Positions 10,019 through 17,431 of a stretch of DNA of 64,000 nt are shown in pieces. The stretch is from an uncultured Collinsella sp. (GTDB lineage Bacteria > Actinomycetota > Coriobacteriia > Coriobacteriales > Coriobacteriaceae): NCBI GenBank assembly GCA_958437935.1, contig CAUBPS010000001.1, positions 195,858 through 259,857 of the forward strand. Direction: 5' to 3'. Every line of letters begins with the position of its first letter. Position 1 is the first letter of the stretch. A program made the translations under genes and the position numbers. Below the pieces are notes generated by a model, which was given only the letters and a program-made list of their open reading frames with translations, did not search any database and was not told where the DNA came from.

Positions 10019-10085
10019 TGCGGGACGCGAGGTGGGCCCGGCACGAGAGCGCAGCCGCGGGGCGCAGGCACAGCCAAGCGCAGCG

Positions 10086-10322
10086 CTACAGCTCGTACTT
10101 GTACACGCGGTAGATGTACTTCTCGGCTTCCATCTCGTAGGTGGCGATGGGCAGTCCATAGCGGTCGTCTCGTCGTTTGGCAGATAGGTCACACTGTGCT
10201 GGCCTGCGTTGAGCGAAAAATCGCCCTGGGCTTGCAGCAGCTTGTCCTCAAAGCCCGAACCTGCCCAAAAATCGGACAAGCCCACGGAAGGCCGTAGCAA
10301 GGTCATTTGCGCAACATATGTC
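10086..10322 (-). pseudogene. Frameshifted C-terminal remnant of an unrecognised protein
   Basis: Two adjacent minus-strand frames read like one protein end: MTLLRPSVGLSDFWAGSGFE through GQHSVTYLPNDE, then, after a one-base shift near 10166, YGLPIATYEMEAEKYIYRVYKYEL and a stop. The amino-acid composition is protein-like in both parts, and there is no start with a ribosome-binding site. It lies just past the terminator of the dehydratase gene. I do not recognise the family. The remainder of 10019-10391 shows nothing else. Confidence 0.5.
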
Positions 10323-10328
10323 CAGTAA

Positions 10329-10365
10329 AAACGGGTGGCAGCCGCTACGGCTACCACCCGTTTGT
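10329..10365 (-). terminator. Terminator of the dehydratase activase gene
   Basis: ACGGGTGGTAGCC and GGCTGCCACCCGT form a 13-bp stem (one wobble) with a 5-nt loop, followed on the minus strand by TTTTACTGG. Confidence 0.88.
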
Positions 10366-10391
10366 CTCATATCTAGCCCATAGCAGACCAG

Positions 10392-13300
10392 CTACTTCTT
10401 AATGCCGCGCCCCAGGCGCTTGGCGACCGATGCAACGGCCTCCTCACTGGCAGATCCGCAGCTCGCACAGCCGTCGTGGGCACGCATCTGACCGGTGACC
10501 TCGTCCATCGCGAGCGGCGCCACCTTCTCAAGCTTAAAGCCCTTACCGGCGCGCATGTTCTCCTTGGCCACGCTGATCATGAGCTTAATGCGGTTGAGCT
10601 GGTTGACCTCGGACGCACCGGGGTCGTAGTCCACCGCGACGATGTTGCTCTCGGGATGCTGGCGGCGCAGCTCCTTGATCACGGCCTTGCCCACCACGTG
10701 GTTGGGCAGGCACGCGAAAGGCTGCGTGCAGATGATGTTGGGCGCACCGTGGTCGATCAGGTCGAGCATCTCGGCCGTGAGCAGCCAGCCCTCGCCCATG
10801 TTGTTGCACACCGAAAGCACTGTGCGGGCCTTGTCGGCCATGGTGCCGATGCGCTCGGGAGCCTCAAAGCGGCGGGACCTTTCGAGCATCTCCTCCACCG
10901 GCGTACGCATCCAGTCCACGAGTTTGATGAGCGCCTGCATACCAGCGCGCGTAGTGGCAGAGCTTCCCAGCTCGTCCTTCTGCAGCTCCGCGTTGCTCAT
11001 GGAGTACAGGAAGAAGTCGAGCAGACCCGGCACCACGGCCTCGCAGCCCTCGCGCTCGATCACGTCGACCACATGGTTGTTGGCCGTAGGGTGGAACTTG
11101 ACCAGGATCTCGCCGACCACACCCACGCGCGGCTTGGTGCCCTCGCCCACGAGCGGCATAGTGTCGAACGCGCAGATGGCCTCGCGGCACAGCTTGGTGT
11201 AGTTGTGGCGGTTGAACTTGGGCGCCAGCTTGCGGGCGCGCGCCATGTACTCCTCGTAGAGCGCGTTGGCGGCACCGGGCGTGGCCTCGTACGGGCGGCA
11301 GCGGTAGAGCATCTGCATCATCACGTCGCCAAAGAGCACCGCGTAGACTGCCTGCTTAAGCAGCGCCGGCGTAATCTTAAAGCCGGGGTTGTCCTCGCCC
11401 AGCGCCACGGCCGAAAGCGAGATCACCGGAATCTCAGGGTGGCCGCTCTCGCGCAGGGCCTTGCGGATGAGCGCGATGTAGTTGGTGGCACGGCAGCCAC
11501 CACCGGTCTGGCTGATAACCACGGCCGTCTTGGACAGATCGTACCTGCCGCTCTCGATAGCCTCCATAATCTGGCCCGTCACCAGGATCGACGGATAGCA
11601 GATGTCGTTGTTCACGTAGCGCAGGCCGGCCTCGACGGCGTCGTGATCGGTCGAGGGCAGCAGCTCCAAGTTGTAGCCAGCACCGCGGAACACCTCTTTG
11701 ACCAGGTCAAAGTGGATCGGCGCCATCTGCGGGCACAGGATGGTGTAGCCCTCCTCGCGCATCTGCTCGGTAAAGGGCACCTTGGGCCACGCGGTCGAAG
11801 CGCTCTCGCGCTGCGCCTCGAACGTGTACTTGCGGCTCGCGAACGCGGGAGCGTCCGTGGAGGGCGCCACCGGCGCGGCATCGCCCTGCTCGTAAGTCTC
11901 GCCCGCGGCCGTAGCCTCGGCCAAGCGCTCGGCCTCCTGGTCCTTGAGCGCCGCCATGAGCGAGCGAATACGGATACGCGCGGCGCCCAAGTTGGACACC
12001 TCGTCAATCTTGAGCACGGTGTAGATCTTGCCGCTGGCCTCCAGAATCTCCTGCACCTGGTCGGTGGTCAGAGCGTCCAGGCCGCAGCCGAAAGAGTTGA
12101 GCTGAATCAGGTCCAGGTCGTTGCGCATCGTCACAAAACGGGCGACGGCGTACAGGCGGCTGTGGTACATCCACTGGTCGACGACGCGAATCGGACGCTC
12201 GGGCTTCACCAGGTGCGCGAGCGAATCCTCGGTAAAGACCGCAAAGCCAAAGCTCGAGATAAGCTCAGGCAGGGCGTGGTTGATCTCGGGGTCGTTATGG
12301 TAAGGACGGCCGGCGAGTACGATGCCATGGCCGCCGTGGTCCTCGACCCACTTAAGAGCCTCCTCGCCCATGGTCTGGATGTCCTCGTGGAAACGAGCAT
12401 CGGCTTCAAAGGCAGCGTTGACGGCGGCATCGACCTCGGAGCGTGTGATCTTTGGACCGCGCACGCGACCGCGACCGGCTTGCGCATCGGCCACGCGGTC
12501 GACGGCGAGCACCTGGTACAGGCGGCGCTTGAGCTCGGTCTTGTCGTGATAGGGCACAAACGGATACAGGAACTCGATGTTCTGTTCGCGAATCTCGTCG
12601 ATGTTGAGCGCCAGCGCCGTGGGGTAGCTCATGACGATGGGGCAGTTGTAGCAGTTGCCGGCGGTCGGATCCTCCTTGCGCTCCCAGCGCACGCACGGCA
12701 TCCAAATGAAGTCGACATCGCGGTCGATAAGGTTCATCACATGGCCGTGGCTCATCTTGGCCGGATAGCACACGCTCTCGGACGGCATGGACTCGATGCC
12801 CGCCTGGTAGGTCTTTTTGCTCGACTGGTCGGACAGCTGCACGCTAAAGCCCAGGCGCGTAAAGAACGCGTGCCAGAAGGGGTAGTTCTCGTACATGTTG
12901 AGTGCGCGCGGGATGCCGACGGTGCCGCGCGGGGCCTCGTCGGGGCTCAGCACCTCGCGGTCAAAGAGCAGCTCGTTTTTCTTTTTGAAGAGGTTGGGGG
13001 CCTCGGTCTTTTGCTTTTTGTGGCCGGCGCCCTTCTCGCAGCGGTTGCCGGTAATGAAGCGCCTGCCGCCGCCAAAGTCGTTAACGGTAAGCTGGCAGTT
13101 GTTGGAGCAACGGCCGCAGCGGACGTGCTTTTGCGTCACGGTGAGGTGCGCGATGTCCTCGGCAGAAAGAATGGTCGAGGTGCCGTCGGCGCCGGCGCGA
13201 TCGCGGGCGAGCAGGGCCGCACCGTAGGCGCCCATGCAGCCGGCGATGTCGGGACGCACGGCATGAACGCCGGTGAGCTGCTCAAACGCGCGCAACGTGG

Positions 13301-15179
13301 CGTCGGACATAAAGGTGCCGCCCTGAACGATCACCTGGCTGCCGATCTCCTTGGGATCGCGCAGCTTAATAACCTTGAACAGGGCATTCTTGATGACGGA
13401 ATAGGACAGGCCGGCCGCGATGTCGCCCACCGTGGCGCCTTCCTTTTGCGCCTGCTTGACGCGTGAATTCATAAAGACCGTGCAGCGGCTGCCCAGGTCG
13501 ACGGGGGCCTTAGCATGGATGGCGGCATCGGCGAACGCGCGCACGTCCATGTTCATAGAGACGGCGAAGCTCTCGATAAAGCTGCCGCAGCCCGACGAGC
13601 AAGCCTCGTTGAGCATGATGTGCTCGATAACGCCGTCCTTGACGCGCAGGCACTTCATGTCCTGGCCGCCAATGTCCAGAATAAACTCGACGCCGGGCAG
13701 GAACGCCTTGGCGCCGCGCAGGTGCGCAACGGTTTCGATCTCGCCGGAATCGGCCTTGAGGGCCTCGATGAGCAGCGCCTCGCCGTAGCCCGTGGTGGTC
13801 ACGTGGCCGATGGTGCAGCCGGCGGGGATGTGATCGTAGAAATCGGCCATGATGACCTTGGCCGTGCCCAGGATATCGCCGTTGTTGTTGCCGTACCAGG
13901 TGTGCAGCAGCTGGCCGTCCTCGCCCACGAGCGCGGCCTTCATGGTGGTGGAACCGGCGTCGATGCCAATGAACACGCGGCCGGTGTAGCCTTCGAGCTT
14001 GCCCTTGGGGACGACCTCGGTGTCGTGGCGGGTCTTGAACTCGGCAAAGTCCTCATCGGTGGCAAAGAGCGGGTCTAGACGCTCGACCTCGGCACCCTGT
14101 GTGTCACCCAGGGCATCGATGGCCTCGATAAGCTGCGGGAACGTGCTGAGCTTGTTGGACTCGTGCGCCATGGCGGCGCCGCTCGCCACAAACAGGTGAG
14201 CGTTTTGGGGTACGATACGGTGCTCCTCGTCCAGGTTGAGCGTGAGGTAGAAGCGGTGACGCAGCTCGGAGAGATACTGCAGCGGGCCGCCCAGGAAGGC
14301 GACGTTGCCGCGGATGGGACGGCCGCACGCCAGGCCCGAGATGGTCTGGGTCACGACGGCCTGGAAGATGGAAGCGGCCACGTCCTCGGGGCGGGCGCCC
14401 TCGTTGAGCAGCGGCTGCACGTCGGTCTTGGCAAAAACGCCGCAGCGGCTGGCGATGGGATAAATGGTGGTGGCGTTGGCCGCGAGTTCGTTAAGGCCGC
14501 TGGCGTCAGTGTGCAGCAGGGTTGCCATCTGGTCGATGAACGCGCCCGTGCCGCCGGCGCAGGTGCCGTTCATGCGCTGCTCGATACCGTTGTCGAAGTA
14601 GATGATCTTGGCGTCCTCGCCGCCCAGCTCGATGGCGACGTCGGTGGCCGGGATGAGGGTCTCGACGGCACGCTTGCTGGCGATGACCTCCTGGACAAAC
14701 TCCAGGTCGAGCCACTGGGACAGCAGCAGGCCGCCCGATCCGGTAATGGCGCAGGTCATTTGGGCCGTCGGCAGCACGGTCGCAGCGCCCTCGAACAGGT
14801 CGCGGGCGCAGGCACGGACGTCGGTGTGGTGGCGCTGGTACTTGGCGTAGACAATCTGGTTGTCGTCGTTGAGCACGGCGAGCTTAACGGTGGTGGAGCC
14901 CACGTCGATGCCCAGGTGCAGGTTGCCGCGAGCGTTCTCGGGGTTGAAGATCGCGCCTTCGGGGGCCTGGGCGGCGGTGGCGGCTACGGGCTCAGTGGCG
15001 GTAGCGAGCTCGCTAGCGGCGGGCGTCTCCCCTGCCGCGTTCTTGGCATCGGCAACTGCCTCAGCAACTTTCTCGGCAGCCGCGGCCGCAGCCTTCTGCG
15101 CGGCGTCCACCACGGTGGGCGCGGCCTCACGCGCGGCAGCGACCATACGGTCCTTAATGCCCTCGACGAGTTTGCTCAT
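10392..15179 (-). CDS. Fused 2-hydroxyacyl-CoA dehydratase activase/dehydratase-like protein (tandem BadF ATPases, DUF2229, HgdB-like)
   Basis: A 1595-residue multidomain protein. Residues 1-90 are an Ala-rich helical extension. The first BcrAD/BadFG ASKHA ATPase (about 90-340) has LHLGIDVGSTTVKLAVL, ELGGEDAKIIYF and the cluster-ligand regions NGTCAGGTG and SRCGVF. A second copy (about 400-650) has FIGIDAGSTTMKAALVG, DIGGQDMKCLRV, CSSGCGSF and GSRCTVF. A Cys motif CGRCSNNC (about 690) precedes DUF2229 (about 745-960, with SESVCYPAKMSHGH). The C-terminal part resembles the HgdB-type dehydratase subunit and ends in CASCGS. By family knowledge the ATPase drives ATP-dependent electron injection through a [4Fe-4S] cluster into a radical dehydratase or reductase; the substrate here is unknown. 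Upstream tetR is 11 bp away, so they form an operon. An AGAGGAGAGACA ribosome-binding site precedes the ATG. Confidence 0.9.
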   Translation of the reverse strand: MSKLVEGIKDRMVAAAREAAPTVVDAAQKAAAAAAEKVAEAVADAKNAAGETPAASELATATEPVAATAAQAPEGAIFNPENARGNLHLGIDVGSTTVKLAVLNDDNQIVYAKYQRHHTDVRACARDLFEGAATVLPTAQMTCAITGSGGLLLSQWLDLEFVQEVIASKRAVETLIPATDVAIELGGEDAKIIYFDNGIEQRMNGTCAGGTGAFIDQMATLLHTDASGLNELAANATTIYPIASRCGVFAKTDVQPLLNEGARPEDVAASIFQAVVTQTISGLACGRPIRGNVAFLGGPLQYLSELRHRFYLTLNLDEEHRIVPQNAHLFVASGAAMAHESNKLSTFPQLIEAIDALGDTQGAEVERLDPLFATDEDFAEFKTRHDTEVVPKGKLEGYTGRVFIGIDAGSTTMKAALVGEDGQLLHTWYGNNNGDILGTAKVIMADFYDHIPAGCTIGHVTTTGYGEALLIEALKADSGEIETVAHLRGAKAFLPGVEFILDIGGQDMKCLRVKDGVIEHIMLNEACSSGCGSFIESFAVSMNMDVRAFADAAIHAKAPVDLGSRCTVFMNSRVKQAQKEGATVGDIAAGLSYSVIKNALFKVIKLRDPKEIGSQVIVQGGTFMSDATLRAFEQLTGVHAVRPDIAGCMGAYGAALLARDRAGADGTSTILSAEDIAHLTVTQKHVRCGRCSNNCQLTVNDFGGGRRFITGNRCEKGAGHKKQKTEAPNLFKKKNELLFDREVLSPDEAPRGTVGIPRALNMYENYPFWHAFFTRLGFSVQLSDQSSKKTYQAGIESMPSESVCYPAKMSHGHVMNLIDRDVDFIWMPCVRWERKEDPTAGNCYNCPIVMSYPTALALNIDEIREQNIEFLYPFVPYHDKTELKRRLYQVLAVDRVADAQAGRGRVRGPKITRSEVDAAVNAAFEADARFHEDIQTMGEEALKWVEDHGGHGIVLAGRPYHNDPEINHALPELISSFGFAVFTEDSLAHLVKPERPIRVVDQWMYHSRLYAVARFVTMRNDLDLIQLNSFGCGLDALTTDQVQEILEASGKIYTVLKIDEVSNLGAARIRIRSLMAALKDQEAERLAEATAAGETYEQGDAAPVAPSTDAPAFASRKYTFEAQRESASTAWPKVPFTEQMREEGYTILCPQMAPIHFDLVKEVFRGAGYNLELLPSTDHDAVEAGLRYVNNDICYPSILVTGQIMEAIESGRYDLSKTAVVISQTGGGCRATNYIALIRKALRESGHPEIPVISLSAVALGEDNPGFKITPALLKQAVYAVLFGDVMMQMLYRCRPYEATPGAANALYEEYMARARKLAPKFNRHNYTKLCREAICAFDTMPLVGEGTKPRVGVVGEILVKFHPTANNHVVDVIEREGCEAVVPGLLDFFLYSMSNAELQKDELGSSATTRAGMQALIKLVDWMRTPVEEMLERSRRFEAPERIGTMADKARTVLSVCNNMGEGWLLTAEMLDLIDHGAPNIICTQPFACLPNHVVGKAVIKELRRQHPESNIVAVDYDPGASEVNQLNRIKLMISVAKENMRAGKGFKLEKVAPLAMDEVTGQMRAHDGCASCGSASEEAVASVAKRLGRGIKK

Positions 15180-15190
15180 TGTCTCTCCTC

Positions 15191-15901
15191 TTAGTTGTTG
15201 GACTCGACGGTTGCGGCGGTGTCGGCCGCGTCCTCGAGCTGCAAGTTCAATAGCTTCATGCCGTATTCCGGCACGTTGATATCGATGGGTTGGCCATATA
15301 GGTCGCCGGGACGCACAAAGGCGATAACCGTCATAATGCGCGCCATGGCCTCGGGCGATTCGGTGAGCCCACGCTCAAACCAGCGCTGAATCAGGCCGAC
15401 CTCGGCGCTCACGACGTAGGTAACGTAATAGTCAAAGAATGTACCCAGCGCCAAGCCCAAAATGCCCGTCTGCGCACGCGGCACCACAGCCTCACGAGCG
15501 GTATCGATGATTCTTTTAATGAAGGCCTGGTCGCCGCCCGGACCCAGCAGTGATCCGATCAAATCGCGGTTGGCCGCAAGGTAGCGCAGCAACTCAACCG
15601 AACCGGGCGCCGGCTCGAGCTCATCGATGTTGTGATAGAGATCGGGCAGTTGAGCTGCGGTGATGAGCTCAATGCGCTCACGAATCTCGGCCAGCAAGCC
15701 GTCCTCGATTTGATTGATAAAGTCGGGAATATCGCGGTAGTGCGAATAGAACGTGCGGCGCGTAAGGCCAGCGCGCTCGGTGAGCGACGCGACATTAATG
15801 CGCGAAAGGTCGCCGCTTTCGGCAAGTTCGCTGGCAAGTGCCTGGCGAAGGGCACGCTGTGAGCGAAGGGACCGGCGATCGCATTTCTCGAGCTGGGACA
15901 A
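15191..15901 (-). CDS. TetR/AcrR-type transcriptional regulator
   Basis: A 236-residue protein with an N-terminal TetR helix-turn-helix (ASLTERAGLTRRTFYSHYRDI, residues about 38-58) and a ligand-binding C-terminal domain resembling TetR_C. The start is a TTG behind a strong AAGGAGG with a 4-nt spacer; no better-placed ATG exists. It is co-directional with and 11 bp upstream of the dehydratase activase, so it probably controls that operon and itself. Palindromes lie across its promoter (15931-15971). Confidence 0.9.
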   Translation of the reverse strand: MSQLEKCDRRSLRSQRALRQALASELAESGDLSRINVASLTERAGLTRRTFYSHYRDIPDFINQIEDGLLAEIRERIELITAAQLPDLYHNIDELEPAPGSVELLRYLAANRDLIGSLLGPGGDQAFIKRIIDTAREAVVPRAQTGILGLALGTFFDYYVTYVVSAEVGLIQRWFERGLTESPEAMARIMTVIAFVRPGDLYGQPIDINVPEYGMKLLNLQLEDAADTAATVESNN

Positions 15902-15930
15902 GCGTCCTCCTTGTTACTCAGCCTGTGCGC

Positions 15931-15971
15931 TATTGCACAGTGCGAGTATTATTGCACACCGTGTGTATCAA
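15931..15971 (-). promoter_or_regulatory. Candidate promoter and operator of the tetR-dehydratase operon
   Basis: On the minus strand TTGATA (15971-15966) could serve as the -35 box. The following spacer holds the odd palindrome CACAC-G-GTGTG, and a second palindrome GCAC-T-GTGC lies at 15935-15943. The word TATTGCACA repeats on the plus strand with a 19-bp period (15931 and 15950). This layout fits autorepression by the adjacent TetR protein; it is inferred from pattern only. Confidence 0.4.
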
Positions 15972-16079
15972 CACGTAAAGGCAATATTTTGGATGTGTTA
16001 AAGGGACAGTTTCTTTGCCATATTCAGCGACCGCCTAGGTTGTGCCAGTTGTGCCTGGCTTTTGGAGCGGCATTGCCGA

Positions 16080-16108
16080 TTGTTCAAAATGTCATTCGTG
16101 GGTAGAAT
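16080..16108 (+). promoter_or_regulatory. Promoter of the convergent small RNA
   Basis: TTGTTC (16080-16085), a 17-bp spacer and TAGAAT (16103-16108). The plus strand downstream has no open frame but reaches an intrinsic terminator within 90 nt. Confidence 0.55.
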
Positions 16109-16114
16109 AGTGTC

Positions 16115-16197
16115 GACGGCAGCCCAAGTTCTGGAAAGCTGGGCAGCGCCGTTGCTTGGATTAAGGGGTCAACGCCTTAGCGGCGGCGACCCCTTTT
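16115..16197 (+). ncRNA. Predicted antisense small RNA (type I antitoxin candidate)
   Basis: Defined by a sigma70-type promoter (16080-16108) and an intrinsic terminator ending in TTTT at 16197, giving an RNA of about 83 nt. The RNA would fold a first stem from CGGCAGCCCA and TGGGCAGCGCCG, followed by the terminator stem. It is transcribed toward the 41-residue toxin-like gene on the other strand and overlaps its last codons and 3' end. This resembles the txpA/ratA and fst/RNAII arrangements. No similarity search was possible. Confidence 0.5.
16163..16197 (+). terminator. Intrinsic terminator of the small RNA, overlapping the toxin stop codon
   Basis: AAGGGGTC (16163-16170) pairs with GACCCCTT (16188-16195). 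An inner CGCC/GGCG helix closes a 5-nt loop, and TTTT follows at 16194-16197. The T-run exists only on the plus strand, so the signal belongs to plus-strand transcription. Confidence 0.75.
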
Positions 16198-16302
16198 ACG
16201 TTGCTTCGAACGTTGCTTGAGTGCCTCGGAAAGCCCGACGAGTGCCGTGGAGAACGAGACCAAAGCGGTCAGAAGTCTCACGAAATCAATCAGATCGGTC
16301 AT
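16177..16302 (-). CDS. 41-residue hydrophobic peptide, candidate type I toxin
   Basis: Begins MTDLIDFVRLLTALVSFS and ends with the highly basic tail KQRSKQRKRGRRR. There is one predicted membrane helix (residues about 4-27) with acidic residues before it and a dozen or so basic residues after it. The ATG follows a near-perfect GGGAGGTGAT ribosome-binding site with a 4-nt spacer, unusually strong for a stray frame. A convergent RNA and a hairpin masking the ribosome-binding site accompany it. Size and charge pattern match small holin-like or Fst/TxpA-type membrane toxins, but I cannot assign a named family. It stands alone between the tetR promoter and the HAD gene. Confidence 0.6.
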   Translation of the reverse strand: MTDLIDFVRLLTALVSFSTALVGLSEALKQRSKQRKRGRRR

Positions 16303-16330
16303 GGGCATCACCTCCCATCAGATGGAGGGC
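16303..16330 (-). promoter_or_regulatory. Leader hairpin sequestering the toxin ribosome-binding site
   Basis: In the minus-strand mRNA, CCUCCA pairs with UGGGAGG (six pairs, one bulged G) directly before the ATG, burying the Shine-Dalgarno sequence. Upstream on the same strand, TTCGCA, an 18-bp spacer and TAGAAT (16372-16367) form a possible promoter. Masked ribosome-binding sites are usual for type I toxins. Confidence 0.5.
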
Positions 16331-16430
16331 GTTGCCCGGCACATGGAACTGCCGCCAACAGTATCAATTCTATCAAAGCGCAGTTAGATATGCGAATGTT
16401 TGTTCGTATTTCAAGAGACCAGCGTCACCT

Positions 16431-16457
16431 GTGACAAAAGGGCTGTCCCTTTGTCAC
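16431..16457. repeat. Hairpin downstream of the HAD gene
   Basis: GTGACAAAAGGG and CCCTTTGTCAC form an 11-bp stem with one bulge, ending 2 bp before the HAD gene's 3' end. There is no T-run. It may be a terminator or an mRNA-end stabiliser, and its AAGGGACAG core recalls repeat family A. Confidence 0.5.
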
Positions 16458-16458
16458 A

Positions 16459-17322
16459 TTATTCGATTACGGTGCAGGAATTCTGCTTGTGCATGGTGGC
16501 AAGCATGTGTTTGGGAACGGCGTGGGCCATGCAGCTACCGATAGTCGCGCTCGCGGCGGCCTTGGCCGCGTCACTGCCGTTTTTGGTCGCGTAGCTATGG
16601 CGGAAGCGTTTGAGCATGGCAATGTCGTTGCCGCCGTCTCCGTAAACCGCGACCTCGTCCTCGGCAATGCCGTAGTAGCTCGCCAGCCAGGCCACGCTCT
16701 CGCCCTTGTTGCACGCCGCGTCCGTGATCTCAAACATCACCGGATCGAACGGCGCGTTGACCACACGGTCCGAGCGCTCGGCCAAATACGCCTTAAGGTC
16801 GCGCTCCAGCTCGGGCGAGGTCACACGGCAGTTAATCTTGCACACATCGTGGCGCAGGATGTCACCGATCGACTGGTCGAAATACTGCTCCTCGTGATAC
16901 CCGCCACGTGCACGCATACCGCGCATCACGATGCGCTTGATGGGGCTGTCCTTTTTAAAGCCCGCCTGATGCATCTCGAACGATCCGCTCGAGAACATGC
17001 CGTCGGGCGTGGAGCAATCAAAACAGATATCCGGAAACTCCTTGAGCAGCTCCTCGGTAATCTGCGGGTCGATAGTCCAAGTCTTGAGCACCTCGCCATG
17101 GCTGTTGCGCACGATGGATCCGTTGGAGCAGCAGGCGTCAAGCGCCAGGCCCGTAAAGCCATGCTCGCCGATCGGCAGCGTCGAGCGTCCGGTCGCGGGA
17201 ACCACATGCAGGCCAGCCTCGGTCAGCTCGCGAATGGCGCGGCGGATGGTCCCATCCGCCTCGTGCAGGGCGTTCAGCAGCGTTCCGTCTAAGTCACTCG
17301 CAAACATCTTGATCATGGGCAT
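16459..17322 (-). CDS. HAD-superfamily Cof-type phosphatase
   Basis: A 287-residue protein with the four HAD motifs: DLDGTLLN (nucleophile Asp near residue 9), PATGRS (motif II), a conserved Lys in the mid region, and YGDGGNDIAML near residue 235 (motif IV). The inserted cap between motifs II and III makes it a Cof/type IIB phosphatase; such enzymes dephosphorylate sugar phosphates or cofactors, and the substrate here is unknown. The ATG follows GAAGGAGAGAC. The start codon and ribosome-binding site lie inside a perfect 21-bp inverted repeat (17317-17370). Confidence 0.92.
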   Translation of the reverse strand: MPMIKMFASDLDGTLLNALHEADGTIRRAIRELTEAGLHVVPATGRSTLPIGEHGFTGLALDACCSNGSIVRNSHGEVLKTWTIDPQITEELLKEFPDICFDCSTPDGMFSSGSFEMHQAGFKKDSPIKRIVMRGMRARGGYHEEQYFDQSIGDILRHDVCKINCRVTSPELERDLKAYLAERSDRVVNAPFDPVMFEITDAACNKGESVAWLASYYGIAEDEVAVYGDGGNDIAMLKRFRHSYATKNGSDAAKAAASATIGSCMAHAVPKHMLATMHKQNSCTVIE

Positions 17323-17370
17323 GTCTCTCCTTCGTCTGCACGATATTGTAGACGAAGGAGAGACATGCCC
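17317..17370. repeat. Perfect 21-bp inverted repeat covering the HAD gene start
   Basis: The arms at 17317-17337 and 17350-17370 are exact complements around a 12-nt loop. The proximal arm contains the ribosome-binding site, ATG and second codon of the HAD gene. The loop contains TACAAT on the minus strand, a plausible -10 box. Transcripts from further upstream would have the start site buried in the stem, while transcripts from the loop would not. Confidence 0.85.
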
Positions 17371-17431
17371 AAACAATGCCGTCCCGGCACGCTGTACCAC
17401 CGCCTCCACAAATTCACGGTGCCCCAGCGCG

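Noticed and set aside
10476..13466. A 996-codon open frame on the plus strand
   Set aside because: It lies entirely antisense to the dehydratase activase, has the Ala/Arg/His-rich composition of a GC-rich shadow frame, and lacks a ribosome-binding site.
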